The translations under genes and the position numbers were made by a program. A DNA stretch of 64,000 bases from Hyunsoonleella aquatilis. Its GTDB lineage: Bacteria > Bacteroidota > Bacteroidia > Flavobacteriales > Flavobacteriaceae. Positions 19,659-29,094 of this stretch are shown here, piece by piece (position 1 is the first letter of the stretch; each line of letters starts with the position of its first letter). The stretch lies in assembly GCF_014270105.1 (NCBI RefSeq), contig NZ_JACNMF010000001.1, positions 62,001-126,000 on the forward strand. The letters run 5' to 3'. Under the pieces are notes generated by a model, which was not told the DNA's origin, searched no databases, and saw only the letters and a program-made list of their open reading frames with translations.

Positions 19659-22010
19659 ATGAAGCCAGTAATTGCCCGCTTAAAAAAACATAAAATCAAA
19701 TCTGCCATTTTGGCTCTGCTCTTAATTGCATATTATTTCTGTTTGCCGAATCAATTATTTGAAGATCCAACCGCTACAGTAATTTCATGTTCCAAAAATG
19801 AATTGTTGGGGGCACAAATTGCAAGGGACGGCCAATGGCGCTTTCCTCACAATGATTCGCTTCCCGAAAAATTTAAGACCTGTATCATTCAATTTGAAGA
19901 TGAATATTTCTATGAGCACCCAGGTTTTAATCCAGTGTCTATTTTTAAAGCATTAAGGGAAAACCTAAAATCAGATGGTATAAAACGAGGGGGAAGCACT
20001 TTAACTCAACAGGTAATACGATTGTCGAGAAAAGGCCAAAAGCGTACCTATTTAGAAAAGTTGAAGGAACTTATTTTAGCTACCCGATTAGAGCTAAGAG
20101 AAAGAAAATCCAGTATTCTGACACTTTATGCCAGCAATGCACCCTTTGGAGGCAATGTTGTGGGCTTGGATGCTGCGTCTTGGCGCTATTTCAATCGAGA
20201 CCCTAATGCGCTATCATGGGCAGAGAGCGCCACATTGGCTGTTTTGCCCAACGCACCAGGTTTGATATATCCCGGTAAAAATCGCGAACGATTACAAAAA
20301 AAGCGAGACCGCCTTTTGAAAAAGTTATTGAACAATAAAATTATAGATTCGCTCACCTACCAATTATCCATTGCCGAGGAATTACCTGAAAAACCATATC
20401 CTTTACCTCAAATTGCGCCCCACTTGCTTCAAAACATAGCAAAATCGCACCACGGAAAAAACATCCGAACTTCTGTAGATATACAACTTCAAAATCAAAT
20501 CAACCATATTGTTAAAACGCATTACAGGCATTTAAGTCAAAATGAAATTTATAATGCCTCCGTACTTGTTCTTGATGTTCAAACCAGAAAAGTTCTGGCT
20601 TATGTGGGCAATACACCAACGGATAGGGCGCACCAAAACCATGTGGATATTATAGACAAACCAAGAAGTACAGGTAGTATATTGAAACCCTTTTTGTATG
20701 CGGCTATGCTTGATACAGGCGACTTACTTCCCCATACACTAATACCAGATGTTCCTACTCAATTCGGAAACTATAATCCAGAAAACTTTGACAAAAGCTA
20801 TAATGGAGCTGTTTCTGCCGGTAAAGCATTGTCTAGGTCTCTAAATGTGCCGGCAGTCCGTATGTTACAAAATTTTGGCCTAGATAGGTTTCATCATTAT
20901 TTAGAAGATTTAAAACTGAAAGATTTGAAATTCAACGCTAATCATTACGGCCTCTCTTTGATTTTGGGGGGAGCGGAAAGCAACCTTTGGGATTTGTGTA
21001 AAAGTTATGCCGCACTTTCCTCCACCTTGAATCATTTTACCGAAACCTCCAGCGAGTATTATTCAAATGAGTTTTGTGAGCCTACATATTTAAATTCTGA
21101 AACTATAGATTTTGGTAAAAAGAAAGGCGAGAAAACCCTTTTTGATGCAGGTTCTATTTATTTGACATTCGAAAGTATGAAGGAGGTCAACCGTCCTGAA
21201 AGTAATGAAAGCTGGGAGTTTTTTGATGGCTCAAAACAGATTGCATGGAAAACTGGCACTAGTTTTGGGTTTCGGGATGCCTGGGCCATCGGCACCACCA
21301 AAGATTACGTGGTAGGCGTTTGGGTGGGCAATGCTGACGGTGAAGGGCGGCCCGGTTTGGTGGGCGTACAAACTGCAGCTCCAATCCTTTTTGATGTATT
21401 TGACGTACTGCCCAACAGCGATTGGTTTGCTATGCCTTATGATGAAATGCAAATAGTTTCAATTTGTCAGCAAAGTGGACATAGGGCTTCTCCGAATTGT
21501 GATGAGGTGTCGGACAATTATATTCAAATTAGTGGATTGAAAACGCCTCCTTGCCCATACCATGTTCTGGTACATTTGGATAAAAATGAAACACATCAGG
21601 TAAACACCTCTTGTGAAGATATTTCTGAAATTAAGCATAAATCTTGGTTTGTATTACCTCCTCTAATGGCCCATTATTATAAAACCAAAAACCCATTCTA
21701 CAAACCTTTACCTAAATTCAGAGACGATTGCTCTGCAGCACAGGTAGCTTCTATTGATTTTATCTATCCAAATGCTAATAACAGCATTTTTCTGCCTAAG
21801 GATTTTGATGGCGAAACCAACGACCTTATTCTAAAAGTAGCGCATTCAAAACCCGAAAGCACATTGTTTTGGTATATAGATGAAACGTTCATCGGCACCA
21901 CAAAAGACATTCATGAATTGGGCATTAAACCAGATTCTGGTAAACATACCATTACCGTAGTAGATGAATTTGGGAATGAAGCCAAACGAAACTTTGAAAT
22001 AACACTCTAA
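19659..22010 (+). CDS. pbpC: Penicillin-binding protein 1C, peptidoglycan glycosyltransferase/transpeptidase
   Basis: The product is 783 residues, the usual PBP1C length. An N-terminal membrane anchor (~14-31) is followed by a GT51 glycosyltransferase domain (catalytic-type FEDEYFYEHPGF, then RGGSTLTQQVIRL). The transpeptidase domain has the SxxK motif SILK in RSTGSILKPFLYAA, an SxN motif SLN in LSRSLNVPAV, and KTGTS in AWKTGTSFGFRDAW. A C-terminal BiPBP_C-like beta domain ends the protein. It polymerises and may crosslink peptidoglycan at the periplasmic face. The usual neighbour, an alpha-2-macroglobulin gene, is not present. Instead pbpC sits between two giant secreted paralogues on the other strand, and its stop overlaps the stop of the downstream one by 4 nt. 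Confidence 0.96.
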   Translation: MKPVIARLKKHKIKSAILALLLIAYYFCLPNQLFEDPTATVISCSKNELLGAQIARDGQWRFPHNDSLPEKFKTCIIQFEDEYFYEHPGFNPVSIFKALRENLKSDGIKRGGSTLTQQVIRLSRKGQKRTYLEKLKELILATRLELRERKSSILTLYASNAPFGGNVVGLDAASWRYFNRDPNALSWAESATLAVLPNAPGLIYPGKNRERLQKKRDRLLKKLLNNKIIDSLTYQLSIAEELPEKPYPLPQIAPHLLQNIAKSHHGKNIRTSVDIQLQNQINHIVKTHYRHLSQNEIYNASVLVLDVQTRKVLAYVGNTPTDRAHQNHVDIIDKPRSTGSILKPFLYAAMLDTGDLLPHTLIPDVPTQFGNYNPENFDKSYNGAVSAGKALSRSLNVPAVRMLQNFGLDRFHHYLEDLKLKDLKFNANHYGLSLILGGAESNLWDLCKSYAALSSTLNHFTETSSEYYSNEFCEPTYLNSETIDFGKKKGEKTLFDAGSIYLTFESMKEVNRPESNESWEFFDGSKQIAWKTGTSFGFRDAWAIGTTKDYVVGVWVGNADGEGRPGLVGVQTAAPILFDVFDVLPNSDWFAMPYDEMQIVSICQQSGHRASPNCDEVSDNYIQISGLKTPPCPYHVLVHLDKNETHQVNTSCEDISEIKHKSWFVLPPLMAHYYKTKNPFYKPLPKFRDDCSAAQVASIDFIYPNANNSIFLPKDFDGETNDLILKVAHSKPESTLFWYIDETFIGTTKDIHELGIKPDSGKHTITVVDEFGNEAKRNFEITL

Positions 22011-24328
22011 CGTTTCAAGGTAAAGTGCCCAGTAAATATTTGATTCTCTATCGTAATAACATACCAATAATCACTACTTGGCAAATCCTCTCCATTTAAA
22101 GTGCCATTCCAACTAAAGGGACTATTTCTTGAAAATTTGAGTAACTTCCCATACCTATCATAAATTGAAACCTCAGAGGTGCTGAAATATTGAAGTCCGG
22201 ATAAATCGAAAGTATCGTTGAAACCATCATTGTTTGGCGTAAAAAATTTAGGAATGTAAAAATGCCGATGTTGCAGAACGCTTTCGTCATCACAGTTGCT
22301 ATGTTTCACTACCACTGTATACAATCCTCCGTCAACATTAAAAAAGGTATTATTTGACTGAAAAGAAATGCCATCTAATGAATACATAAAATCTCCCGTA
22401 TGAGAAGTGTTGACAATAATTTCGTTGCCATCTGACATAATACTTTCGATTACCGGTTTTTCTAAAACTTCAACATTAAAAATCTGGGTCTCAAAAGTAC
22501 ACGACCCACCTGTAATTTGAACTTCATATCTACCTGAGGCTTCCACGTCAATATTACTGATTGTTTCTCCCGTACTCCATAGGTATGTAGGGTTTGAAAT
22601 ACTGGTTTGAGGCTGTAGAGTCAATTCATCTCCTTCACACAGCTCAAAATCCTCTTCAACGGTGGTTCCGGGTTGTGTTCCTGAAATTTCCCAGGCACAA
22701 GAAGACGCATTAAAGGAAGCGGTCTCCCAACATTCTAGAGTTGGCATAGTAGGCTGATTTCCAGAAACATTCCATGAACAAGAGGTGTCATTGAAAGTGG
22801 CGGTCTCCCAACATTCTATAACTGGTTGGGATGGTTGCGTTCCAAAAACGTCCCAAGAGCATGTTGCAACATTAAACATTGCAGTTTCCCAACATTCCAG
22901 CACGGGCTGTTCTGGCTCGGTACCCGATACTTCCCAAGTACAGATAGTGTTATTAAACATTGCAGTTTCCCAGCATTCCAAAGTGGGTTGTAATGGCTGG
23001 CTACCAGTAACATCCCAAGCACAATTTGTGGTATTAAATGTGGCGGTTTCCCAACATTCAAGTGTAGGTTGTACTGGTTGCGTACCCGATACTACCCATG
23101 CACAACTTGCAGCATCAAAAGTAGAAGTTTCCCAACACTCCAACATAGGTTGTATTGGCCTGGTTCCCGATACTTCCCAGCTACAGGTGGTGGTATTAAA
23201 AGTAGCTGTTTCCCAACATTCCAACGATGGCATTACCGGCTGGGTTCCAGTAACGTCCCACGAACAGGTAGTTTCATTAATAGTGGCCATTTCCCAACAA
23301 TTCAAAAGGGGTATTGAAGGTAATTGGTTTACTGTAACCCGATATTCGTTTGAAAAGGAAACGCATAATGCATTGGATAAATTGACTGCAACTTCCGCTA
23401 TTTTTGCCCTGTAGTATGCCGTGCTAGAAACAGAAATACTAAGAGTTTGATTGTTTTCTCCTGGCAGATCATTCCATGTAGCGCCATCATCCGTACTCGA
23501 TTGCCACTGATAAAAATGTGAGCTGTAGACCGCAAAATCGGGCAAAGCATTTAAAGTTGTTGCAAAGGGAGCTTGTGTACTGCACAGATTCTGAGCACTC
23601 CTATTTGAAGTATCCGTTACCGTCACAGTGTCTCCACAGGATTTAAACTCAATATCGTCAATGGCCAAATCGTTGCCACACCCTCCTTGCCCATTGTTTA
23701 TCATCTTGAGAATTACTGTGTTTTGTGCGGACAATGTTTGAAAGACTAGTCCATATTCACGCCAAATTGGTGTGGCCGTTTCCACAATATTTCCGGTATT
23801 ACCGCTTGCCAATAAATTGGTATCAGTGCCATCCCAAATCTCAAATCTTACATTTATCGGAATTGTCCCGCCTGGCTGGGTTGAGCAAAAGGTATTGGCT
23901 ATTACCAAATTTAGTACCCAAGCCGAAAATTCATAGGTTGTTGTCTCGCACAACCCTGTTACTGTTGTTCTGTAGAACTCTCCCGCAGTAGCTGCTGCGT
24001 TAACCACAAGAAATTTCCCATCCACATCATTTGGCGTATGATCTGTAATACCATGCCAATTGAATGAGTTTCCAAATGTATTGTTGGTTACGGTATAAAA
24101 CCCGTCTACAGGGTATCCCGATGCAAATGGATAGGTAGTCGTCCCGGTCGGAAGAGAATTGTTAATCGTACCCGTGCCAAAGTCTTCAGTAAAAATCGGA
24201 TCTCCAGAATTACCAGTACAAAAGCCCAGTTGGGCTATTGCATTTTGAGAAAATGCTAGAACTGCAATTATCCCAAATAATAGTGCAGGACAAGTATTGC
24301 CTTTTGCGTTAGTATTGTAGAACATCAA
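22007..24328 (-). CDS. Large secreted protein with 8 two-cysteine repeats and T9SS type B sorting domain
   Basis: The product is 773 residues, a clear paralogue of the 949-residue protein at 16525-19374 along its whole length. It has a signal peptide (cleavage near QNAIA/Q), the same N-terminal sandwich (LGFCTGNSGDPIFTEDFGTG to LAIDDIEFKSCGD) and an Ig-like segment. Eight tandem 27-residue repeats then carry the ECWETATFNxTTCSW core. An Ig-like linker and a type B sorting domain (KFFTPNNDGFNDTFDLSG to IFTGHFTLKR) follow. The repeat number is about half that of the paralogue, which suggests stalk length changes by repeat gain or loss. Export through T9SS is expected. Confidence 0.9.
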   Translation of the reverse strand: MMFYNTNAKGNTCPALLFGIIAVLAFSQNAIAQLGFCTGNSGDPIFTEDFGTGTINNSLPTGTTTYPFASGYPVDGFYTVTNNTFGNSFNWHGITDHTPNDVDGKFLVVNAAATAGEFYRTTVTGLCETTTYEFSAWVLNLVIANTFCSTQPGGTIPINVRFEIWDGTDTNLLASGNTGNIVETATPIWREYGLVFQTLSAQNTVILKMINNGQGGCGNDLAIDDIEFKSCGDTVTVTDTSNRSAQNLCSTQAPFATTLNALPDFAVYSSHFYQWQSSTDDGATWNDLPGENNQTLSISVSSTAYYRAKIAEVAVNLSNALCVSFSNEYRVTVNQLPSIPLLNCWEMATINETTCSWDVTGTQPVMPSLECWETATFNTTTCSWEVSGTRPIQPMLECWETSTFDAASCAWVVSGTQPVQPTLECWETATFNTTNCAWDVTGSQPLQPTLECWETAMFNNTICTWEVSGTEPEQPVLECWETAMFNVATCSWDVFGTQPSQPVIECWETATFNDTSCSWNVSGNQPTMPTLECWETASFNASSCAWEISGTQPGTTVEEDFELCEGDELTLQPQTSISNPTYLWSTGETISNIDVEASGRYEVQITGGSCTFETQIFNVEVLEKPVIESIMSDGNEIIVNTSHTGDFMYSLDGISFQSNNTFFNVDGGLYTVVVKHSNCDDESVLQHRHFYIPKFFTPNNDGFNDTFDLSGLQYFSTSEVSIYDRYGKLLKFSRNSPFSWNGTLNGEDLPSSDYWYVITIENQIFTGHFTLKR
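22670..23315 (-). repeat. Array of 8 tandem 81-bp coding repeats
   Basis: These bases encode eight 27-residue ECWE...TCxW units. The units are more alike (ECWETA recurs in nearly all) than those of the paralogous array at 17240-18415. Confidence 0.85.
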
Positions 24329-24464
24329 AAAATATTGCGCAAAGCTATATTACGCAAAAGTTATTCAATTGATAGGTAATCCTTATGCTATAAAACTATA
24401 CAAAAACCATACAAAGGCTGAAAAACAGAATGTTTCTGTCAAAGTTGGTTTCTAAGAAAAATGA

Positions 24465-25022
24465 TTACCGCAAGGAAAATCCTTTGGCGGCCCACCACGG
24501 ATGCACTTCAATTTTCAATCGGCCAGCCTTTACCATCGGGTCGGATTTGGCCAAACTATCCGCCATTTTAAGTGTTGGTACGTTGTAAATGGTAATGCCT
24601 CGTATGTCACCATCATCCCCAAATGGCCCAGAAATATCGGCATAGCCCATTTCATACATTTTAGTTAAATGTGCCAAATGCTGGTTCTGTAATTCGGCCG
24701 TTTCTTCTTCATTTTGTCCACGAATAGGTCCGGTTTTCAAAAAGGCGATAAAATACTGTTGCATCAAAATAGTGTCCTGGGTGGCCTCATCCACATAATC
24801 AAAAATTTTAAAACCTTTCGCCGTTAATTCGGCTTTCAAAGCCTTGGCGCTTTTGGTAGGTACATCCACAACCTCTTTACTATGATTCTCAGCGTGATCA
24901 TGAACTTTAACAGGCTTTTCTGTCACGGGCTTCTGTAGCTCCGAATCTGGTGTAGTTTTGTCCTGTTTGCAACCTAATATTGCTAATACAAGTCCTAAAT
25001 AAAGTACAATAGATGGTTTCAT
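24465..25022 (-). CDS. Lipoprotein with YciI-like domain
   Basis: The product is 185 residues. The N-terminus MKPSIVLYLGLVLAILGC is a lipoprotein signal with the lipobox cysteine at residue 18. A charged linker (~25-60) is followed by a C-terminal ~115-residue YCII-like alpha/beta domain (IAFLKTGPIRGQNEEETAELQ, GPFGDDGDIRGITIYNV, DPMVKAGRLKIEVHPW). YciI-type domains are small ferredoxin-like folds of mostly unknown activity. Its start overlaps the stop of the CYTH gene (ATGA), so the two are translationally coupled. The function is unknown. Confidence 0.82.
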   Translation of the reverse strand: MKPSIVLYLGLVLAILGCKQDKTTPDSELQKPVTEKPVKVHDHAENHSKEVVDVPTKSAKALKAELTAKGFKIFDYVDEATQDTILMQQYFIAFLKTGPIRGQNEEETAELQNQHLAHLTKMYEMGYADISGPFGDDGDIRGITIYNVPTLKMADSLAKSDPMVKAGRLKIEVHPWWAAKGFSLR

Positions 25023-25492
25023 GTTTTCCAGGTATTAAAAGGTTCTTTGCTTAATTGCGAATTGTAATATTTTATTTGCCCAGTAACTTCGGTACCAAGC
25101 CATTCGGGCTTTTCAAAAGTTTCGTTCTCAGAATCTAATTCTATCTCGGCCACTATCAGACCTTCATTGTCACCTAAAAATTCATCTATCTCATATGTGT
25201 GCGTTCCAAGTTCAACTTCATAACGTATTTTTTCAATAATGGTTGGCTCACACAATTTAAGCAAATTCTCGGCATCGGATTTTGAAATTTCGGTTTCCCA
25301 TTCAAAACGGCTTAAACCATCATCCGTGGATTTCCCCTTTACGGTTAAAAACCCATTTTCACCCTTTATTCTAATTCTTACTGTTCGTGCGGCATGGGTA
25401 TTCAAAAACCCTTGTACCAATCGCGTTTTTAATATGGCTTCAGCTTTAAAAGCTGTTGAATTCACTAAGAATTTCCGTTCTATTTCTATCAT
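25019..25492 (-). CDS. CYTH-domain protein (triphosphate tunnel metalloenzyme family)
   Basis: The product is 157 residues, the normal size for bacterial CYTH proteins. It opens with MIEIERKFLV, the EIERK (ExExK) signature, and has the alternating charged strands of a tunnel fold (RTVRIRIKGENGFLTVKGK, RYEVELGTHTYEIDEF, LIVAEIELDSENE). Relatives hydrolyse tripolyphosphate or other triphosphates; some are adenylate cyclases. Cytoplasmic. It is the first gene of a two-gene unit with the YciI-like lipoprotein, divergent from dinB. Confidence 0.92.
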   Translation of the reverse strand: MIEIERKFLVNSTAFKAEAILKTRLVQGFLNTHAARTVRIRIKGENGFLTVKGKSTDDGLSRFEWETEISKSDAENLLKLCEPTIIEKIRYEVELGTHTYEIDEFLGDNEGLIVAEIELDSENETFEKPEWLGTEVTGQIKYYNSQLSKEPFNTWKT

Positions 25493-25518
25493 CTATGTGA
25501 AAAGTGAGTTTAAATAAA

Positions 25519-25533
25519 AGGCATTTAATGCCT
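25519..25533. promoter_or_regulatory. Small dyad between divergent CYTH gene and dinB
   Basis: AGGCAT and ATGCCT are separated by TTA, 12 nt before the dinB ATG, and the next bases read TAAATTTA, close to a -7 box. It could be an operator or simply chance; the arms are only 6 bp. Confidence 0.25.
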
Positions 25534-25544
25534 AAATTTACGGG

Positions 25545-26669
25545 ATGTCATCGGATTTACCAATACGAAAAATTATTCATGTGGATATGGATGCGTTTTA
25601 CGCTTCGGTAGAGCAAATGGATAATCCCGAATTAAAGGGGAAACCTATTGCCGTGGGCGGAGGTGGCAAACGTGGGGTGGTAAGTGCTGCAAGTTACGAG
25701 GCCCGGAAGTTTGGTGTAAAAAGTGCTATGGCAGGTACGCTTGCCTCAAAACTTTGCCCAGAACTCATTTTTGTAAGGGCCAATTTTGATCGCTATACCG
25801 AAATTTCAAAACAGATCCGGCACATTTTTTTCGATTATACAGATTTAGTGGAACCCCTGTCTTTGGACGAAGCCTACTTGGATGTTACCGAAAATAAAAA
25901 GGGCAATCCCAGTGCTACCCTGATTGCCACAGAAATCAGAGAGAGGATTTTTAACGAGGTGGGATTAACAGCTTCCGCCGGAATTTCCATCAATAAATTT
26001 ATTGCGAAAATAGCCAGCGATTACAATAAACCTAACGGACAAAAAACTGTAAACCCAGAAGAAGTATTGGAATTTTTGGAGCAATTGGACATTCGAAAGT
26101 TTTATGGCGTTGGCAAAGTAACTGCAGAAAAAATGTATCAAAAAGGCATTTTTACAGGATTAGATTTAAAACAAAAATCCTTGGATTATTTAGAAGAGCA
26201 TTTCGGGAAATCTGGGAAATATTATTACTTCATCGTTCGGGGCATTCATACCAGTGAAGTAAAACCTCATCGCACCCGTAAAAGCTTGGCCGCTGAACGC
26301 ACCTTTAGCGAAAACCTATCTTCCGAAATTTTTATGCTGGAAAAGCTGGAGCATATTGCCGAAGAAGTCGCCCGGAGATTAACTAAAAGTAAGGTAGCAG
26401 GAAAAACCATCACCCTAAAAATAAAATACAGTGATTTTACGCTGCAGACCCGAAGCAAAACCCTGCCCTACTATATCAGTGACAAAAGTGTGATTTTAGA
26501 AACTACAAAGGATTTGTTGTACCAAGAGAAATTGAATAATTCAGTACGTTTACTTGGTATCTCGCTTTCTAATTTGAATACTGAAAAAAAGGAAGCCGAG
26601 CCCAAAAATGGCCTAAATAAATCTGAGGAAAAGCAAAGTATCAGTGCGCAGTTGCGATTTGAGTTTTAG
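25545..26669 (+). CDS. dinB: DNA polymerase IV (Y family)
   Basis: The product is 374 residues. Catalytic carboxylates are in IHVDMDAFYASVEQ (palm, metal site) and SLDEAYLDVT. It also has the finger segment AASYEARKFGVKSAM, the HhH-type thumb region (IRKFYGVGKVTAEKMYQKGI) and a little-finger domain to ~residue 345. The very C-terminus, SAQLRFEF, resembles the beta-clamp-binding motif QLxLF. It performs translesion synthesis. It is divergent from the CYTH gene, and no recognisable LexA box is seen. Confidence 0.97.
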   Translation: MSSDLPIRKIIHVDMDAFYASVEQMDNPELKGKPIAVGGGGKRGVVSAASYEARKFGVKSAMAGTLASKLCPELIFVRANFDRYTEISKQIRHIFFDYTDLVEPLSLDEAYLDVTENKKGNPSATLIATEIRERIFNEVGLTASAGISINKFIAKIASDYNKPNGQKTVNPEEVLEFLEQLDIRKFYGVGKVTAEKMYQKGIFTGLDLKQKSLDYLEEHFGKSGKYYYFIVRGIHTSEVKPHRTRKSLAAERTFSENLSSEIFMLEKLEHIAEEVARRLTKSKVAGKTITLKIKYSDFTLQTRSKTLPYYISDKSVILETTKDLLYQEKLNNSVRLLGISLSNLNTEKKEAEPKNGLNKSEEKQSISAQLRFEF

Positions 26670-26768
26670 AGTAATCCTTATAAAGTTGAAACACTGGGTT
26701 TTCAAAGATTATTACCTCAAGTATTAACCAACTTGGCCTGTTATTTTTTTTGAAAAGTATAACATGAA

Positions 26769-27007
26769 ATGGATTCAAAATCTAATTTTTTTAAATTAGA
26801 TACGACTACCAAGTTTAGGGGAAAAGAATTGAAGGGAATAAACTTAATAACAGAATATATGGGTATTGATAGTGAATACCAACTTTTAGGGTTCTGCCCA
26901 GACCGTAATCGTTCAAAATAGAACGTTCTGTATATAATTGGGGAAAGCGCAGGCTCTTTCCTTTTATCGAACAAATGAGAGATCAACTATCCAATACTTT
27001 TAATTAA
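26769..27007 (+). pseudogene. IS982-family transposase remnant, frameshifted and truncated
   Basis: Frame one (26769-26921) gives a ~50-residue product ending TEYMGIDSEYQLLGFCP. A shift into another frame at ~26916 continues KIERSVYNWGKRRLFPFIEQ up to a stop at 27005-27007. The joined product resembles the N-terminal ~80 residues of IS982-family transposases (the LxAEYxxIDSEx and KIERSVYNRRRRxLF motifs), whose full length is ~290-300. No catalytic DDE part remains. It is a decayed fragment, probably left by an old insertion or deletion. The match is from memory of the family, not from a search. Confidence 0.6.
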
Positions 27008-27043
27008 TTTGAGGATTATTTCTTAGTTGATAGTAGATGCTAT

Positions 27044-28114
27044 TCATTCGGAATAAATCTCTGGATTAGGATAAAAGGCCGCAATAGCAAACCAATAGCT
27101 CATTACGGAGGTTACAGGGGTTAGGGTTTCCCCGGTCCTTGGGCCAGAAATGGCGGTTCCGAAAATAGACCAGGTGTTGCCTTCGTTATCCTTAAAGAAT
27201 CCCTCCGAACCATTAAAGTTGTATTCAAAATTTAGGTCAAAATAGTCGCCGATCAGCTCAAATCCGTATATCAGGTTTTGGTTACCAACAATCAAATAGT
27301 CCCCTACATTAAAGCTGTCTTTTATTGCTTTGCCACCTTCGAAATCTGAAAGTTGATAGACTTTTGAAGTCACTCCATCAATAATAGCATATACCCGCTC
27401 CTTGTTGGGCAGGGCCGGGTTGGTAATCTCTGGCCTAAAAATAAAGCGGTTGTTGTTGGTAGCGTAATCGCCGTACGGTGACACCCCATAATTTCTTGAA
27501 AACCCAGTAGATGTACTCAGCACTTGGGTGTTGGGATAGAGGGTTTTCCATGTGAGCCAGTCGGTTTCTACCACACTATATAGTTTCGGTACATCATTGA
27601 TCAATTCACCGTTGACACATTCCAAACGGAGTTGGGACCAATAGCTGTCTGTATTTCTATCGTACATAATCAAGTTGGCATTGTATAACAGACCAGACAC
27701 TCCAAAAGTGGTTCGGGTATTGGCCGTTTTACTTTCCCAAGCGAATGCCGTTCCTGTTAGCGGGCAATAATTTAAAGTGAAGAAAGCCCCATTGATCTCA
27801 TCATTCACTACCTCATGCCAATCTAAGATTATATGCGGATAAGCCTTTACTTCATTATCTTTAACAATACCGACTACCAAATCATCATTGTTTAAAAAAC
27901 TAGCCTGCGAAGCAGGAATAAATTGAGGGTTATCAATGGAAGGAATGCCATCCTTGCCTGGACCACCATCCCTTACCAAATTTACGGGAATGGTCCAATC
28001 TGATGAAGCAGGAGGGGGCGTAATAGTCGCCTGTCCGTTTGGTGTGCTATCACTGGGAGTACTGCAGGATGCAAATACCAATAAAAGCGATACCAATATT
28101 ACATTTCTTTTCAT
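27044..28114 (-). CDS. DUF3179 domain lipoprotein
   Basis: The product is 356 residues with a lipoprotein signal (MKRNVILVSLLLVFASC, Cys17). The remainder is the DUF3179 domain, with its typical ISDNPQF/V-like start (DGIPSIDNPQFIPASQASFLNNDDLVVGI), HIILDWHEVVND and YCPLTGTAFAW (the YCPLxG signature), and FGVSGLLYNANLIMYDRNT. The function of this domain is not established. It lies 11 nt downstream of the barrel-protein gene, in one operon. Confidence 0.93.
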   Translation of the reverse strand: MKRNVILVSLLLVFASCSTPSDSTPNGQATITPPPASSDWTIPVNLVRDGGPGKDGIPSIDNPQFIPASQASFLNNDDLVVGIVKDNEVKAYPHIILDWHEVVNDEINGAFFTLNYCPLTGTAFAWESKTANTRTTFGVSGLLYNANLIMYDRNTDSYWSQLRLECVNGELINDVPKLYSVVETDWLTWKTLYPNTQVLSTSTGFSRNYGVSPYGDYATNNNRFIFRPEITNPALPNKERVYAIIDGVTSKVYQLSDFEGGKAIKDSFNVGDYLIVGNQNLIYGFELIGDYFDLNFEYNFNGSEGFFKDNEGNTWSIFGTAISGPRTGETLTPVTSVMSYWFAIAAFYPNPEIYSE

Positions 28115-28125
28115 AGTTCAATATT

Positions 28126-29094
28126 TTATAGGTTTAACAATTTCGGTTTCGGTTTTAGTTTAATTAAAAATCCTGTGGTAAGCCTGTATGTAGGGGTTAA
28201 CTGCGTGCCATCAACATTGCTGTAAAGTGGCAGTTCTGCACGGGTAGAAAATATGAGGTTTGGAGTAATGTTAATGGAAATATCTGGTATGATAAATAGC
28301 CAATTTCCGCCCGTATTATCCAAATCAAATCCGTCAATTTCATCTAAGGCGGCATCCCTATATTTAAATGAAATACTAGGGTTTGCCAAAGTGTTTAAAA
28401 CGTTGAATTGGTCTGAAAACACCAAAAACGCTTGAATTTCATTACCGAATTTATACGAAGAATTTCCTAAATAGCTTTCATTCGTTCCCGTACTTCGGTA
28501 AATTATCCTTCCGGAAATTGATAGCGAAGGCCTAAAATTGGTCTGCTTTAAAGCCGAAAGAAAATAAACGATATCCCAAGCATTGCTTCCCGGTTGTAAA
28601 TCGGCATTCAAAACGATACCCTGTGCATTGGTTTCTGTGGACGAGCCCAACGGGATTTTGGCACCAAGGCCAAATTCAGTATTACTGTTTTTACCCAAGG
28701 TATTTTTAAAATTGTACTTCACCAAAAGCAGCCCATCCCCAATCCCAGAAGTTTGGTCCAAAGTTTCATTTCCAAATTGGGAAATGTTGCGACGTTGGTT
28801 TACCCAAGTGAACAGGCCTTCTACCGATAAGTGATTGGTAATGGCGTAGCTCATGTTCAGTAAAATAGAATGCGTGATACGCAACCGCGAGTTGTCATCA
28901 AGACTTTCAGTACCGTTATTCAATGTATTCAGGTGGTTGTAATCGTAATTAAGACTCATTTGAAAAGTGCCCTTTTCTTCTACAGACATGCCAATGTTGT
29001 TCGATAGGGGAATCCCACCCGAGCAACAGGTTTGAGCATGTAATTTAAGCCCGCAAACCAGCAGTACGATAATGATTGAATGTTTTAAAACCAT
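28126..29094 (-). CDS. Putative outer-membrane beta-barrel protein
   Basis: The product is 322 residues with a signal peptide (1-20, LKLHA/Q). Alternating hydrophobic strands ending in aromatic residues run throughout (FQMSLNYDYNHL, ITHSILLNMSYAI, LLLVKYNFK, TEFGLGAKIPLGS), and it ends with a strand (TTGFLIKLKPKPKLLNL). A CCSGG motif follows the signal peptide. Families of this type are often labelled transporter or MetA-like barrels. It is the first gene of a two-gene operon with the DUF3179 lipoprotein. The substrate is unknown. Confidence 0.75.
   Translation of the reverse strand: MVLKHSIIIVLLVCGLKLHAQTCCSGGIPLSNNIGMSVEEKGTFQMSLNYDYNHLNTLNNGTESLDDNSRLRITHSILLNMSYAITNHLSVEGLFTWVNQRRNISQFGNETLDQTSGIGDGLLLVKYNFKNTLGKNSNTEFGLGAKIPLGSSTETNAQGIVLNADLQPGSNAWDIVYFLSALKQTNFRPSLSISGRIIYRSTGTNESYLGNSSYKFGNEIQAFLVFSDQFNVLNTLANPSISFKYRDAALDEIDGFDLDNTGGNWLFIIPDISINITPNLIFSTRAELPLYSNVDGTQLTPTYRLTTGFLIKLKPKPKLLNL

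Noticed and set aside
26741-26986. 81-codon minus-strand frame
   Set aside because: It is antisense to the IS982-like fragment, whose plus-strand translation matches family motifs far better.
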